DNA of 12,235 bases from Alterinioella sp963975135 (GTDB lineage Bacteria; Pseudomonadota; Alphaproteobacteria; Rhodobacterales; Rhodobacteraceae). Each line of letters begins with the position of its first letter. The stretch's first letter is position 1. Location: positions 1 to 12,235 of the forward strand of contig CAXBGQ010000064.1 in the NCBI GenBank assembly GCA_963975135.1, read 5' to 3'. Below the pieces are notes generated by a model, which saw only the letters and a program-made list of their open reading frames with translations, did no database searches and was not told where the DNA came from. Shown piece by piece: positions 1-6,932 of this stretch. A program made the position numbers and the translations under genes.

Positions 1-483
1 CATGATTGCCACCCCGTCTCGGGTGAGCTGACCTATGGGCTGGAACGGCTGGCGATGTATGTGCTGGGGGTCGATCACGTGATGGACATGCCGTTTAACG
101 ATCCGCAAGCGCCGATCCCTTTGAGCTATGGCGATGTCTTTCGCCAGACCGAACAGGAATACAGCCGCTGGAATTTCGACGCCGCCAATACCGATGCGCT
201 GCTCAGGCATTTCGTGGATGCCGAGGCCGAATGCCAGGCCATCCTGGCGGCGGCGGGTGACGACCCCAAGACCGGGCAGCGCATCGTGATGGCCCATCCC
301 GCCTATGATCAGGCGATCAAGGCCAGCCACGTGTTCAACCTGCTGGATGCGCGCGGCGTAATCTCCGTAACCGAGCGGCAGGCCTATATCGGGCGGGTGC
401 GGGCACTGACCCGGGCCTGCGCGGATGCGTTCCTGTTAACCGAAGCAGGCGGGTTTTCCGCCAATGAAAGTAGTGTGTCATGA
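1..483 (+). CDS. glyQ: Glycyl-tRNA synthetase alpha subunit, C-terminal part (5' end outside window)
   Basis: This is the catalytic alpha subunit of the bacterial alpha2beta2 glycyl-tRNA synthetase, which charges tRNA-Gly in the cytoplasm. The reading frame is open from base 1, and the first visible residues include HPVSGELTYGLERLAMY, a strongly conserved block of class II GlyRS alpha chains, followed by a typical SYGDVF..TEQEYS..NF stretch. About 160 residues are visible, roughly half of the usual chain of about 300, so the N-terminal half lies upstream of the window. The first ATG in the window (55) is an internal methionine, not the start. The TGA stop at 481-483 overlaps the ATG of the next gene (480-482), which suggests translational coupling. 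The beta subunit gene follows after one intervening small gene. Confidence 0.97.
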   Translation, partial: HDCHPVSGELTYGLERLAMYVLGVDHVMDMPFNDPQAPIPLSYGDVFRQTEQEYSRWNFDAANTDALLRHFVDAEAECQAILAAAGDDPKTGQRIVMAHPAYDQAIKASHVFNLLDARGVISVTERQAYIGRVRALTRACADAFLLTEAGGFSANESSVS

Positions 484-1007
484 AGGGAAAGTATCTGATC
501 TCGGGGATGGCGATTTTCCTTGTCGTTTTCACCGCTGCCCTGTGGTGGGCCCAGACCCGCGCCTATTACGAGCCGGTGCCCGTCGATGCCCCCGCCGCCC
601 GAATCCTCGTCACAACGCTGGCAGGCACGCCCGAGCTGTTGCCCCTCGACGATTTCGAGGGCATCGACGCCTACACCTCGCCGCTGCGCTTTCGCGGCTG
701 TTTCACCACGCCGCTCAGCCTCGCCGAAATGGACGCCGCCTATCAGCCCTACCCGGAGGCGACGCCCCTGGGCACACCGGGCTGGTTCGACTGTTTCGAT
801 TCCGAAACCCTGACCGCGGCGCTGGCCGATGGCAGCGCGCGCGCCTATCTAAGCGAGGCCAATTACGTCTATGGCTTTGACCGCGTGATCCTGGTGACCG
901 AAACCGGGCAGGGCTATGCCTGGCACCAGACCAACCCCTGTGGCGAGGCGATTTACGAAGGCGATCCCGCCCCCGAAGGCTGTCCAGCCCCACCGGAAAG
1001 AAACTGA
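480..1007 (+). CDS. Small membrane-anchored protein between glyQ and glyS (DUF6446-like)
   Basis: Function unknown. The 175-residue protein has a short basic N-terminus (MKGKY), one hydrophobic segment at about residues 6-24 and then a soluble region of about 150 residues, so it is probably anchored in the inner membrane with its body in the periplasm. The soluble part holds four cysteines (C74, C105, C154, C168), enough for two disulfides, which fits an extracytoplasmic location. From memory it resembles DUF6446, a family of Rhodobacteraceae; I could not check this by search. Its ATG overlaps the glyQ stop in an ATGA arrangement, and glyS starts 1 base after its stop, so all three genes are surely co-transcribed. 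Nothing in it resembles a tRNA synthetase domain, and its link to glycylation is unexplained. Confidence 0.88.
   Translation: MKGKYLISGMAIFLVVFTAALWWAQTRAYYEPVPVDAPAARILVTTLAGTPELLPLDDFEGIDAYTSPLRFRGCFTTPLSLAEMDAAYQPYPEATPLGTPGWFDCFDSETLTAALADGSARAYLSEANYVYGFDRVILVTETGQGYAWHQTNPCGEAIYEGDPAPEGCPAPPERN
995..1000 (+). promoter_or_regulatory. Ribosome binding site of glyS
   Basis: GGAAAG lies 8 bases before the ATG at 1009, within the end of the preceding gene. It supports 1009 as the glyS start instead of the in-frame ATG at 916, which would add 31 residues unlike the family and overlap the upstream gene by 92 bases. Confidence 0.6.
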
Positions 1008-1008
1008 C

Positions 1009-3228
1009 ATGCCCGATCTTCTGCTCGAACTCTTTTCCGAGGAAATCCCGGCCCGGATGCAGGCGCGCGCTGCCGCCGATCTGAAGAAACTGGTCACTGA
1101 CGGGCTGGTCGAGGCGGGCCTCACCTATGCCAGTGCGGGTGCGTTTTCGACGCCGCGCCGCCTGACGTTGACGGTGGAAGGCCTGACCGGCGAAAGCCCG
1201 ACGGTGACCGAGGATCGCAAAGGCCCGCGCGCGGATGCGCCCGAAAAAGCGCTTGCAGGGTTCCTGCGCGCCACCGGCCTGACCCGCGATCAGCTCGAAA
1301 TCCGCGACGACAAGAAGGGCCAGACCTATTTTGCCCGCATCACTAAACCGGGCCGCAAGGCGGATGCCATCATCGCGGATCTGATCCCCGGTGTGATCCG
1401 CAATTTCCCTTGGCCCAAATCGATGCGATGGGGTGCGGGCGGCCTGAAATGGGTGCGCCCGCTGCATTCCATCCTGTGCATCCTCAGCGATGAAAACGGG
1501 GCCGCCGTGGTTCCCTTCGAGGTCGACGGCATCCAGGCCGGCGACACCACGCACGGCCATCGTTTCATGGCGCCTGGGGCCTTTTCCGGCACCTCATTCG
1601 AGGATTACGCCACCCGGTTGAAACGCGCCAACGTCATCCTCTCGGCCGAAGAACGCGCCGATCATATCTGGCACGACGCCACCAACATGGGCTTCGCCGC
1701 AGGGATGGAGGTGGTCGAGGATAAGGGCCTGCTGGCCGAGGTCGCGGGGCTGGTGGAATGGCCCGTGGTCCTGATGGGCGAGATTGGCGCGGAGTTCCTC
1801 GAATTGCCGGCGGAAGTTCTGCAAACCTCGATGCGCGAACACCAGAAATTCTTTTCGGTCCGCAACCCGGCAACGGGCCGCATCGAGCGTTTCATCACGG
1901 TGGCCAACCGCGAAACCGCCGATCACGGCGCAACCATCCTTGCGGGCAATGCCAAAGTGTTGTCGGCGCGGTTGTCGGACGCCAAATTCTTTTGGGAAAA
2001 CGATCTGCGGGTGGCAAAATCGGACCTGTCGCAGTGGACCCGCGCGCTGGAAAACGTGACCTTCCATGGCCGGCTTGGAACCCAGGCCGCTCGCATCGAC
2101 AGGATCGCGGCGCTGGCGCGTGAACTTGCCCCCGTGGTCGGGGCAGACCCCGATCAGGCCGAACAGGCCGCCCGCATCGCCAAGGCCGATCTCAGCTCGG
2201 AAATGGTCTATGAATTCCCTGAATTGCAGGGGCTGATGGGCAAATACTACGCCCGTGCCGCCGGGTACAGCGAAGAGGTGGCACAAGCGGCCGAGGCGCA
2301 TTACTCCCCCCTCGGCCCTTCCGATGACGTGCCGACCGGACCGATCTCGGTCACCGTCGCACTGGCCGACAAGCTCGACACGCTGGCGGGCTTCTGGGCC
2401 ATTGACGAAAAACCCACGGGCTCGAAAGATCCCTTCGCGCTGCGCCGCGCGGCCTTGGGGGTGATCCGCCTGATCCTGACCAACAAACTGCGCTTTTCGC
2501 TGGATCGTTTCTTCGATGCGCAACTGGTGCGCGCCAAAGCCGTGGCGATGGCCGATCTCTCGGATGAAACCGTGCTGGCGCTGCTCGAAGAGATCGCCGA
2601 TCACGGCGTTTTCGGCGCTGCCTGGCATGCTGTGCGCGATCGTCTCGACACCGGCGCGGAGGCGGGTTTCGCTGATCTCGAAACCGCGGTGCCCGACAAA
2701 TCCGTGGACCTGCTGCGCTTTTTCCACGACCGGCTCAAGGTACACCTGCGCGACGAAGGCATCCGCCACGATGTCATCGACGCCTGCCTCGCCTTTCCGC
2801 CCAATGACGATCTCACGCTGCTGGTCAAACGCGCCACGGCGCTCTCAAGTTTCCTGGCATCCGATGATGGCGAAAACCTCGTACAGGGCTACAAGCGTGC
2901 CGCCAATATCCTGGCCCAGGCCGAGGCAAAGGACGGCGTCGAATATCGCTACGGGGCCGATGCAAAATTCGCCGAAACCGACGAGGAACGGGCCCTGTTC
3001 ACCGCCCTGACCAAGGCCGAGGCCACCGTTACCCCGGTGCTGGAAAACGATGATTTCGCTGCCGCAATGACGGCGCTAGCCGGGCTGCGCGCCCCGATCG
3101 ACGCCTTTTTCGAGACGGTGCAGGTCAATGCCGAGAGCGAGATCCTGCGCCGCAACCGTCTCAACCTGCTGCATGAAATCACCGGGGCCTGCGCGCGCAT
3201 TGCCGATCTTTCGATGATCGAGGGCTAA
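1009..3228 (+). CDS. glyS: Glycyl-tRNA synthetase beta subunit
   Basis: This is the tRNA-binding beta subunit of alpha2beta2 glycyl-tRNA synthetase and partner of the upstream glyQ product. The protein has 739 residues against 689 in E. coli; somewhat longer chains are usual in alphaproteobacteria. The N-terminus MPDLLLELFSEEIPARM is the family hallmark. Other family blocks are WVRPLHSI (from residue 148), GHRF (183), the MREHQKFF block (275), the DLSSEMVYEFPELQG segment of the HD-like domain (394) and DPFALRRAALG (474). The last 150 residues form the DALR-type anticodon-binding domain, ending in RRNRLNLLHEI..ACARIADLS. The start at 1009 is chosen for the family N-terminus and the GGAAAG site; it follows the upstream stop by a single base. 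No frameshift or missing block is visible. Confidence 0.97.
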   Translation: MPDLLLELFSEEIPARMQARAAADLKKLVTDGLVEAGLTYASAGAFSTPRRLTLTVEGLTGESPTVTEDRKGPRADAPEKALAGFLRATGLTRDQLEIRDDKKGQTYFARITKPGRKADAIIADLIPGVIRNFPWPKSMRWGAGGLKWVRPLHSILCILSDENGAAVVPFEVDGIQAGDTTHGHRFMAPGAFSGTSFEDYATRLKRANVILSAEERADHIWHDATNMGFAAGMEVVEDKGLLAEVAGLVEWPVVLMGEIGAEFLELPAEVLQTSMREHQKFFSVRNPATGRIERFITVANRETADHGATILAGNAKVLSARLSDAKFFWENDLRVAKSDLSQWTRALENVTFHGRLGTQAARIDRIAALARELAPVVGADPDQAEQAARIAKADLSSEMVYEFPELQGLMGKYYARAAGYSEEVAQAAEAHYSPLGPSDDVPTGPISVTVALADKLDTLAGFWAIDEKPTGSKDPFALRRAALGVIRLILTNKLRFSLDRFFDAQLVRAKAVAMADLSDETVLALLEEIADHGVFGAAWHAVRDRLDTGAEAGFADLETAVPDKSVDLLRFFHDRLKVHLRDEGIRHDVIDACLAFPPNDDLTLLVKRATALSSFLASDDGENLVQGYKRAANILAQAEAKDGVEYRYGADAKFAETDEERALFTALTKAEATVTPVLENDDFAAAMTALAGLRAPIDAFFETVQVNAESEILRRNRLNLLHEITGACARIADLSMIEG

Positions 3229-3258
3229 CCCGGCATTAAGGTTAACGCCCCGCCCGCC

Positions 3259-3323
3259 TTTCATCTTGGCCGAAATACCTCGGGGGGCGTCGCCCCAAAG
3301 GGCGACGGGGGGCAGCGCCCCCG
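3259..3323. repeat. Intergenic two-hairpin element after glyS
   Basis: The gap between glyS and the next gene holds a conserved-looking lead (TTTCATCTTGGCCGAAATAC) followed by two adjacent perfect inverted repeats. The first has an 8-bp stem at 3288-3295 and 3300-3307 with loop CAAA. The second has a 6-bp stem at 3308-3313 and 3317-3322 with loop AGC. The G-run at 3282-3287 could pair instead with the C-run at 3318-3322. From memory, near-identical lead sequences followed by GC-rich hairpins recur between genes in Rhodobacteraceae genomes, so this is probably one copy of a dispersed intergenic repeat. Only one copy lies in the window. No U-run follows on either strand, so it is not a standard intrinsic terminator, though it could still shape mRNA 3' ends of glyQS. 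Confidence 0.6.
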
Positions 3324-3401
3324 AAAACCCCACGGCCACACACCCTCCCTGTAATTTCGCACTTGCGGCATCACAGGCTGGACCCACGACCGCAACCCTG
3401 T

Positions 3402-5981
3402 ATGGTCACGCGGAAATCCCCTTCGCAGGTGCAACATACGCCGATGCCGCAACCGCCCGACATGCTCCAGATCACGCCCACGGCGGAGATCACCGCCGGC
3501 CAGCATGGCAGCCGGGCGAAATGTCTGCAACGGCTGGTGCGCCTTGATCTGCCGGTGCCGCTATCGGTGGCACTGTCGTCAAACGCCGTGCGTCGGCTGG
3601 CCAAGGGCGACATGCCCGATTTCGCGGCATTGGCGGCAATCTTCGATGATGGCGATCTGCTGTCGGTGCGCGGCTCCAGCCAATCGCCCGACTGGGGCGG
3701 GCCGGGCGCGGTGCTCAATATCGGCATGAACGATGCCGTGGCCGCGCGCATTGCGGCCGATCACGGTCAGGATGCGGCCGATGCGCTCTACCTCTCCTTC
3801 ATCCGCGCCTATGCGGTCGATGTGCTGCGGCTGGATGAAGATCTCTTTGCCGATCCGATCACGCCGCGCATCGCCAAAATGCATTTCGAAGACGAGATGG
3901 AGGAACCTTTCCCGCAGGATATCGTCAGCCAGCTGACCGAAGTGCTGCGCTCCATGGCGCGCGCCTGGGAAGGCACCACCGCGCGGCTGTTGCGACAGGC
4001 CAAGGGCGCACCGGCCGATGCCGGTCTGGGGCTGGTGGTGCAGCGTATGGCGCTTGGCATCGGCAGCGGTGAAACCGGGGCGGGTGTGGTGCAATATGTC
4101 AGCGCCGAAACCGGCGAGGCGCAGATCACCGGGCGCTATCTGCCGCAAAGCCAGGGCCGCGCCGCCCTGCGCGAGGTCGATGCCCAGTTCATCGAACACG
4201 ACCCGCGCGGGCCCTCGCTGGAGGATCGCTGCCCCGATCAGGTGATGGCCCTGCGCGCCGCCGGACAGCGTATGCGCCAGCGTCTGCGCGAGGAAATGCA
4301 GATCGAATTCACCCTGATGGAGGGCAATCTTGCCATTCTGGACGCGGTCACCGTGCCGCGGTCGGCGCGGGCCGAGGTTCGCATTGCGGTCGATCTAGCG
4401 GAATCGGGCGTGATTTCCCGCAACGAGGCCCTGCTGCGCATCGCACCCTTTACACTGAACCAGCTGATGCACCGCCAGATCAATCCCGACGGCGCGCGCG
4501 ATGTGCTGACGCAAGGCATCTCGGCGGCTCCGGGGGCGGCCACCGGCAAGATCGTGTTTTCCGCTGCTGCCGCGCAGGCCTCGGCCGCCCAGGGTGAGCC
4601 CTGCATCTTGGTGCGCCGCGAAACCAGCCCCGAGGATATTCGCGGCATGCATGCCGCCGACGCCATCGTCACCGAACGCGGTGGCATGACCAGCCACGCC
4701 GCCGTGATCGCGCGCGGGCTTGGCGTGCCCTGCGTCTCGGGGGCGACGCAATTGCAGCTCGACATGCGCAAGAAAACCCTGACCGTGCCGGGGCGCAAGG
4801 TGTTTCACGAGGGCGATATCATCACCGTCGATGGCAGTTCCGGCGAGGTTCTGGCCGGGGCTGCAACGATGATTGAACCGGCCATGGGCGGGGCCTTTGC
4901 GACGCTGCTGGACTGGGCCGATGCGGCGCGCGATATCGGCATCCGCGCCAATGCCGACACGCCCGAAGATGCCCGCCTGGCGCTTACATTCGGCGTCGAT
5001 GGCATCGGGCTCTGCCGCACCGAACACATGTTTTTCGACCCCATCCGCCTGACCGTGATGCGCGAGATGATCTTTGCCGAGGATGCCGCCGACCGCGCCG
5101 CCGCGCTGGACCGGCTTCTGCCCATGCAACGCGCCGATTTCAGCGAATTGTTTCAGCTGATGCAGGGCCAACCGGTCTGCATCCGCCTGTTTGACCCGCC
5201 CTTGCACGAATTCCTGCCCGGCGACCGCGATGGCATCCGGGCGTTGGCCGAGGCGCTGGATCTGCCGGTCAGCCGTGTGGCCACCCGGATCGAGCATTTG
5301 CAGGAGTTCAACCCGATGCTCGGCATGCGCGGCGTGCGGCTCGGCATCACCATGCCCGAGATCTACGAGATGCAGGCGCGCGCCATATTCGAGGCCACCG
5401 CCGCGGCCACCAAGGCGGGCAACCCGGTGCTGGCCGAGATCATGATCCCGCTGGTCAGCGCCAAGCGCGAGGTTGAACTGATCAAGGATCGGGTCGATGC
5501 GATTGCCGCCTCGGTGCGCAACGAGACCGGGCAGGATTTCGCCTTTCGCCTCGGTGTCATGGTCGAAACGCCGCGCGCCGCGCTGCGCGCCGGTGAGATC
5601 GCCGAACATTCGGCGTTTTTATCTTTTGGTACCAACGACCTGACGCAGATGACCTATGGCCTCAGCCGCGACGATGCCGGGCGCTTCATGTCGGCCTATG
5701 TCAATCAGGGCGTTTTCATCGAGGATCCATTCCAGCGTCTCGATATGGACGGGGTGGGCGAATTGCTGCATCTGGGGGCGGCGCGTGGCCGCGCGGTCAA
5801 GCCCGATATCACGCTCTCGATCTGTGGCGAACATGGCGGCGATCCCGATTCGATCGCCTTTTCGCGCAATGCCGGGTTCACCTATGTCTCCTGCTCGCCC
5901 TTCCGGGTGCCGGTGGCCAAGCTGGCGGCGGCGCAGCTGGCGGTGGCGGACACACAATCATTGTCCGATTCCGACACATAA
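3402..5981 (+). CDS. Pyruvate, phosphate dikinase-like PEP-utilizing protein with divergent ATP-grasp domain
   Basis: The 859-residue protein has the PPDK domain order: N-terminal ATP-grasp-like region (about 30-320), phosphohistidine domain (about 370-490) and PEP/pyruvate TIM barrel (about 500-850). The last two look intact: GGMTSHAAVIARG with phosphoryl-carrier H432, GLCRTEHMFF (R539), RLFDPPLHEF (R595), METPRA-type block with E722, GTNDLTQMTYGLSRDD (N745) and CGEHGGDP with C808. The N-terminal region is unlike canonical PPDK. By my alignment to Clostridium symbiosum PPDK, K22 becomes R38, D321 becomes Q300, Q335 becomes D314 and R337 becomes V316; the glycine loop after R90 is rewritten, while R90 and E302 (R92, E323) remain. 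PPDK interconverts ATP+Pi+pyruvate and AMP+PPi+PEP; whether this one does is open. It is also shorter than usual in the central ATP-grasp part. The start is uncertain: TTG 3363, ATG 3402, ATG 3444 and ATG 3462 are all in frame with no clear ribosome site; 3444 has a weak AGGTG 12 bases upstream. Confidence 0.9.
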   Translation: MVTRKSPSQVQHTPMPQPPDMLQITPTAEITAGQHGSRAKCLQRLVRLDLPVPLSVALSSNAVRRLAKGDMPDFAALAAIFDDGDLLSVRGSSQSPDWGGPGAVLNIGMNDAVAARIAADHGQDAADALYLSFIRAYAVDVLRLDEDLFADPITPRIAKMHFEDEMEEPFPQDIVSQLTEVLRSMARAWEGTTARLLRQAKGAPADAGLGLVVQRMALGIGSGETGAGVVQYVSAETGEAQITGRYLPQSQGRAALREVDAQFIEHDPRGPSLEDRCPDQVMALRAAGQRMRQRLREEMQIEFTLMEGNLAILDAVTVPRSARAEVRIAVDLAESGVISRNEALLRIAPFTLNQLMHRQINPDGARDVLTQGISAAPGAATGKIVFSAAAAQASAAQGEPCILVRRETSPEDIRGMHAADAIVTERGGMTSHAAVIARGLGVPCVSGATQLQLDMRKKTLTVPGRKVFHEGDIITVDGSSGEVLAGAATMIEPAMGGAFATLLDWADAARDIGIRANADTPEDARLALTFGVDGIGLCRTEHMFFDPIRLTVMREMIFAEDAADRAAALDRLLPMQRADFSELFQLMQGQPVCIRLFDPPLHEFLPGDRDGIRALAEALDLPVSRVATRIEHLQEFNPMLGMRGVRLGITMPEIYEMQARAIFEATAAATKAGNPVLAEIMIPLVSAKREVELIKDRVDAIAASVRNETGQDFAFRLGVMVETPRAALRAGEIAEHSAFLSFGTNDLTQMTYGLSRDDAGRFMSAYVNQGVFIEDPFQRLDMDGVGELLHLGAARGRAVKPDITLSICGEHGGDPDSIAFSRNAGFTYVSCSPFRVPVAKLAAAQLAVADTQSLSDSDT

Positions 5982-6017
5982 TCGCCCCTATTTTCTGTCA
6001 TTACCCCTATCTGTGAA

Positions 6018-6047
6018 ATGATTGCGGCATGTGCGCATCCGAATCAT
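6018..6047 (+). terminator. Candidate hairpin downstream of the PPDK-like gene
   Basis: An imperfect inverted repeat begins 36 bases after the stop: ATGATT-CGG-ATG pairs with CAT-CCG-AATCAT (12 pairs) with two single-base bulges on the 5' side (6024, 6028) and loop TGCG. It is followed by CCTTTGGGTT, a weak U-tract. It may end the upstream transcript, but the AT-rich base and poor U-run make an intrinsic terminator uncertain. Confidence 0.35.
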
Positions 6048-6093
6048 CCTTTGGGTTGATGTTAACCCCGGGGTGCTTAGGTTATGCGCCAGC

Positions 6094-6121
6094 CTGACGG
6101 CCGGCCGTGCCGGTGGGTCAG
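6094..6121 (+). other. Hairpin in the leader of the cell-wall hydrolase gene
   Basis: CTGAC (6094-6098) pairs with GTCAG (6117-6121), and inside it CCGGC (6101-6105) pairs with GCCGG (6109-6113) around loop CGT, with a small GG/TGG internal loop. No T-run follows. If transcription starts upstream (a poor TTGATG at 6056-6061 and TAGGTT at 6078-6083 with 16 bases between is the only promoter-like pair I see), part of this would fold in the 5' leader. No function is shown. Confidence 0.3.
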
Positions 6122-6161
6122 GGTAGAATGCGGATTTGGATGGCCGGGCGATCCGGCGGAT

Positions 6162-6167
6162 GGGGGA
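6162..6167 (+). promoter_or_regulatory. Ribosome binding site of the cell-wall hydrolase gene
   Basis: GGGGGA lies 8 bases before the ATG at 6176 and favours that start over ATG 6128 and ATG 6107, which are in frame. Starting at 6176 also places a clean signal peptide at the N-terminus. ATG 6128 has its own AGGG about 5 bases upstream, so it cannot be excluded. Confidence 0.5.
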
Positions 6168-6175
6168 TACCCAGA

Positions 6176-6868
6176 ATGGGATCTTTGCGTATCAAACACG
6201 CGCTTTGCGTGGCCGTATCGGTTTTTCTTGTCGTCAGCGGGTCGGCGCAGGCGCAGGCTCAGGCGCAGGTGGTGGCTTCGACCGCGACCGACCCGACCTT
6301 TTCGCTCAATGCCACGCTGGCCTCGGTGATGGGCACCGAACGCTCCGCCTTGCGCGCACTCAGCCCGGGACGGGTCCGCGCCCTTGGCGCGCCCTATACG
6401 GGCGGCGGTCTGGTCCGCGACGGCGACGCCCCCTACACCGCCGCTGAACTTGACGCGATGCCCGCCGCGCGCGGCAACCGGCAATGGGGCTGTCTGACCG
6501 AGGCGCTTTATTTCGAAGCGCGCGGTCAGATCACCGCCGGTCAGTTCGCGGTGGCCGAAGTGATCCTGAACCGGGTCGACAGCCCCGATTACCCCAACTC
6601 CATCTGCGGCGTTGTGAACGAAGGCAGTGGACAGCGGAATGCCTGCCAGTTCTCCTATAAATGCGACGGCATACCGGAAGTGGTGCGAGAACCCGCGATT
6701 GAACGCCGCCTGGGCAAGATCGCGCGCATCATGATGGATGGCGGCCCGCGCAACCTGACCGGCGGGGCCACGAATTATCACGCCATTTCGGTCAGCCCGT
6801 CCTGGGCGCGGGTCTATCCGCAGACCGCCCGGATCGGCGATCATCTGTTTTACCGCAGGCCTTCCTGA
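6176..6868 (+). CDS. Secreted cell-wall hydrolase, SleB type (Hydrolase_2 family)
   Basis: The 230-residue protein starts with a signal peptide: basic MGSLRIKH, a hydrophobic core at about 9-22, and a likely cleavage site in GSAQAQ near residue 24, so it acts in the periplasm. The C-terminal part from residue 106 (CLTEALYFEARGQ, ..AEVILNRV.., ..YPNSICGVV.., CQFSYKCDG, GATNYHA) is the SleB/CwlJ-type fold, in which the glutamate of YFEARG (here E114) is the expected catalytic residue for cleaving peptidoglycan. Several cysteines may form disulfides. SleB was named for Bacillus spore germination, but in non-sporulating alphaproteobacteria such proteins are general wall-remodelling enzymes, probably lytic-transglycosylase-like; the exact bond cut is not shown. 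It lies alone between two hairpin-bearing gaps, 64 bases before folB. Confidence 0.88.
   Translation: MGSLRIKHALCVAVSVFLVVSGSAQAQAQAQVVASTATDPTFSLNATLASVMGTERSALRALSPGRVRALGAPYTGGGLVRDGDAPYTAAELDAMPAARGNRQWGCLTEALYFEARGQITAGQFAVAEVILNRVDSPDYPNSICGVVNEGSGQRNACQFSYKCDGIPEVVREPAIERRLGKIARIMMDGGPRNLTGGATNYHAISVSPSWARVYPQTARIGDHLFYRRPS
6245..6268 (+). repeat. Four-copy 6-bp tandem repeat encoding (Ala-Gln)4
   Basis: Four in-frame units GCGCAG, GCGCAG, GCTCAG, GCGCAG lie at the predicted signal-peptide cleavage region of the cell-wall hydrolase. A 6-bp unit changes the protein by two residues per slip and keeps the frame, so copy number may vary between strains without breaking the gene. Confidence 0.8.
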
Positions 6869-6932
6869 GGCGCTTCCATTCGCGCCCGCGGCTGTTAAAA
6901 GGCAGGGATTGCCCCATACCCCGAGCCTCTTC

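Noticed and set aside
1594..2769. A 391-codon open frame on the minus strand opposite glyS
   Set aside because: Same reasoning: antisense shadow of a well-conserved gene, no domain and no ribosome site.
3288..3322. CRISPR-like or tandem repeat interpretation of the intergenic hairpins
   Set aside because: There are only two different inverted repeats, no repeated spacer-repeat unit and no cas genes.
3363..3401. TTG start at 3363 for the PPDK-like protein
   Set aside because: The extra 13 residues (rich in Arg, His, Pro) do not look like a family N-terminus and no ribosome site precedes them; later ATG starts are more likely.
4395..5609. A 404-codon open frame on the minus strand opposite the PPDK-like gene
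   Set aside because: It is the mirror of conserved PPDK coding sequence, and its translation is rich in His, Gly, Arg and Asp with no motif.
6056..6083. TTGATG...TAGGTT as a sigma-70 promoter for the cell-wall hydrolase gene
   Set aside because: Only 4 of 6 and 3 of 6 bases match, with 16-base spacing; such matches arise often by chance. Mentioned only as the best available candidate.
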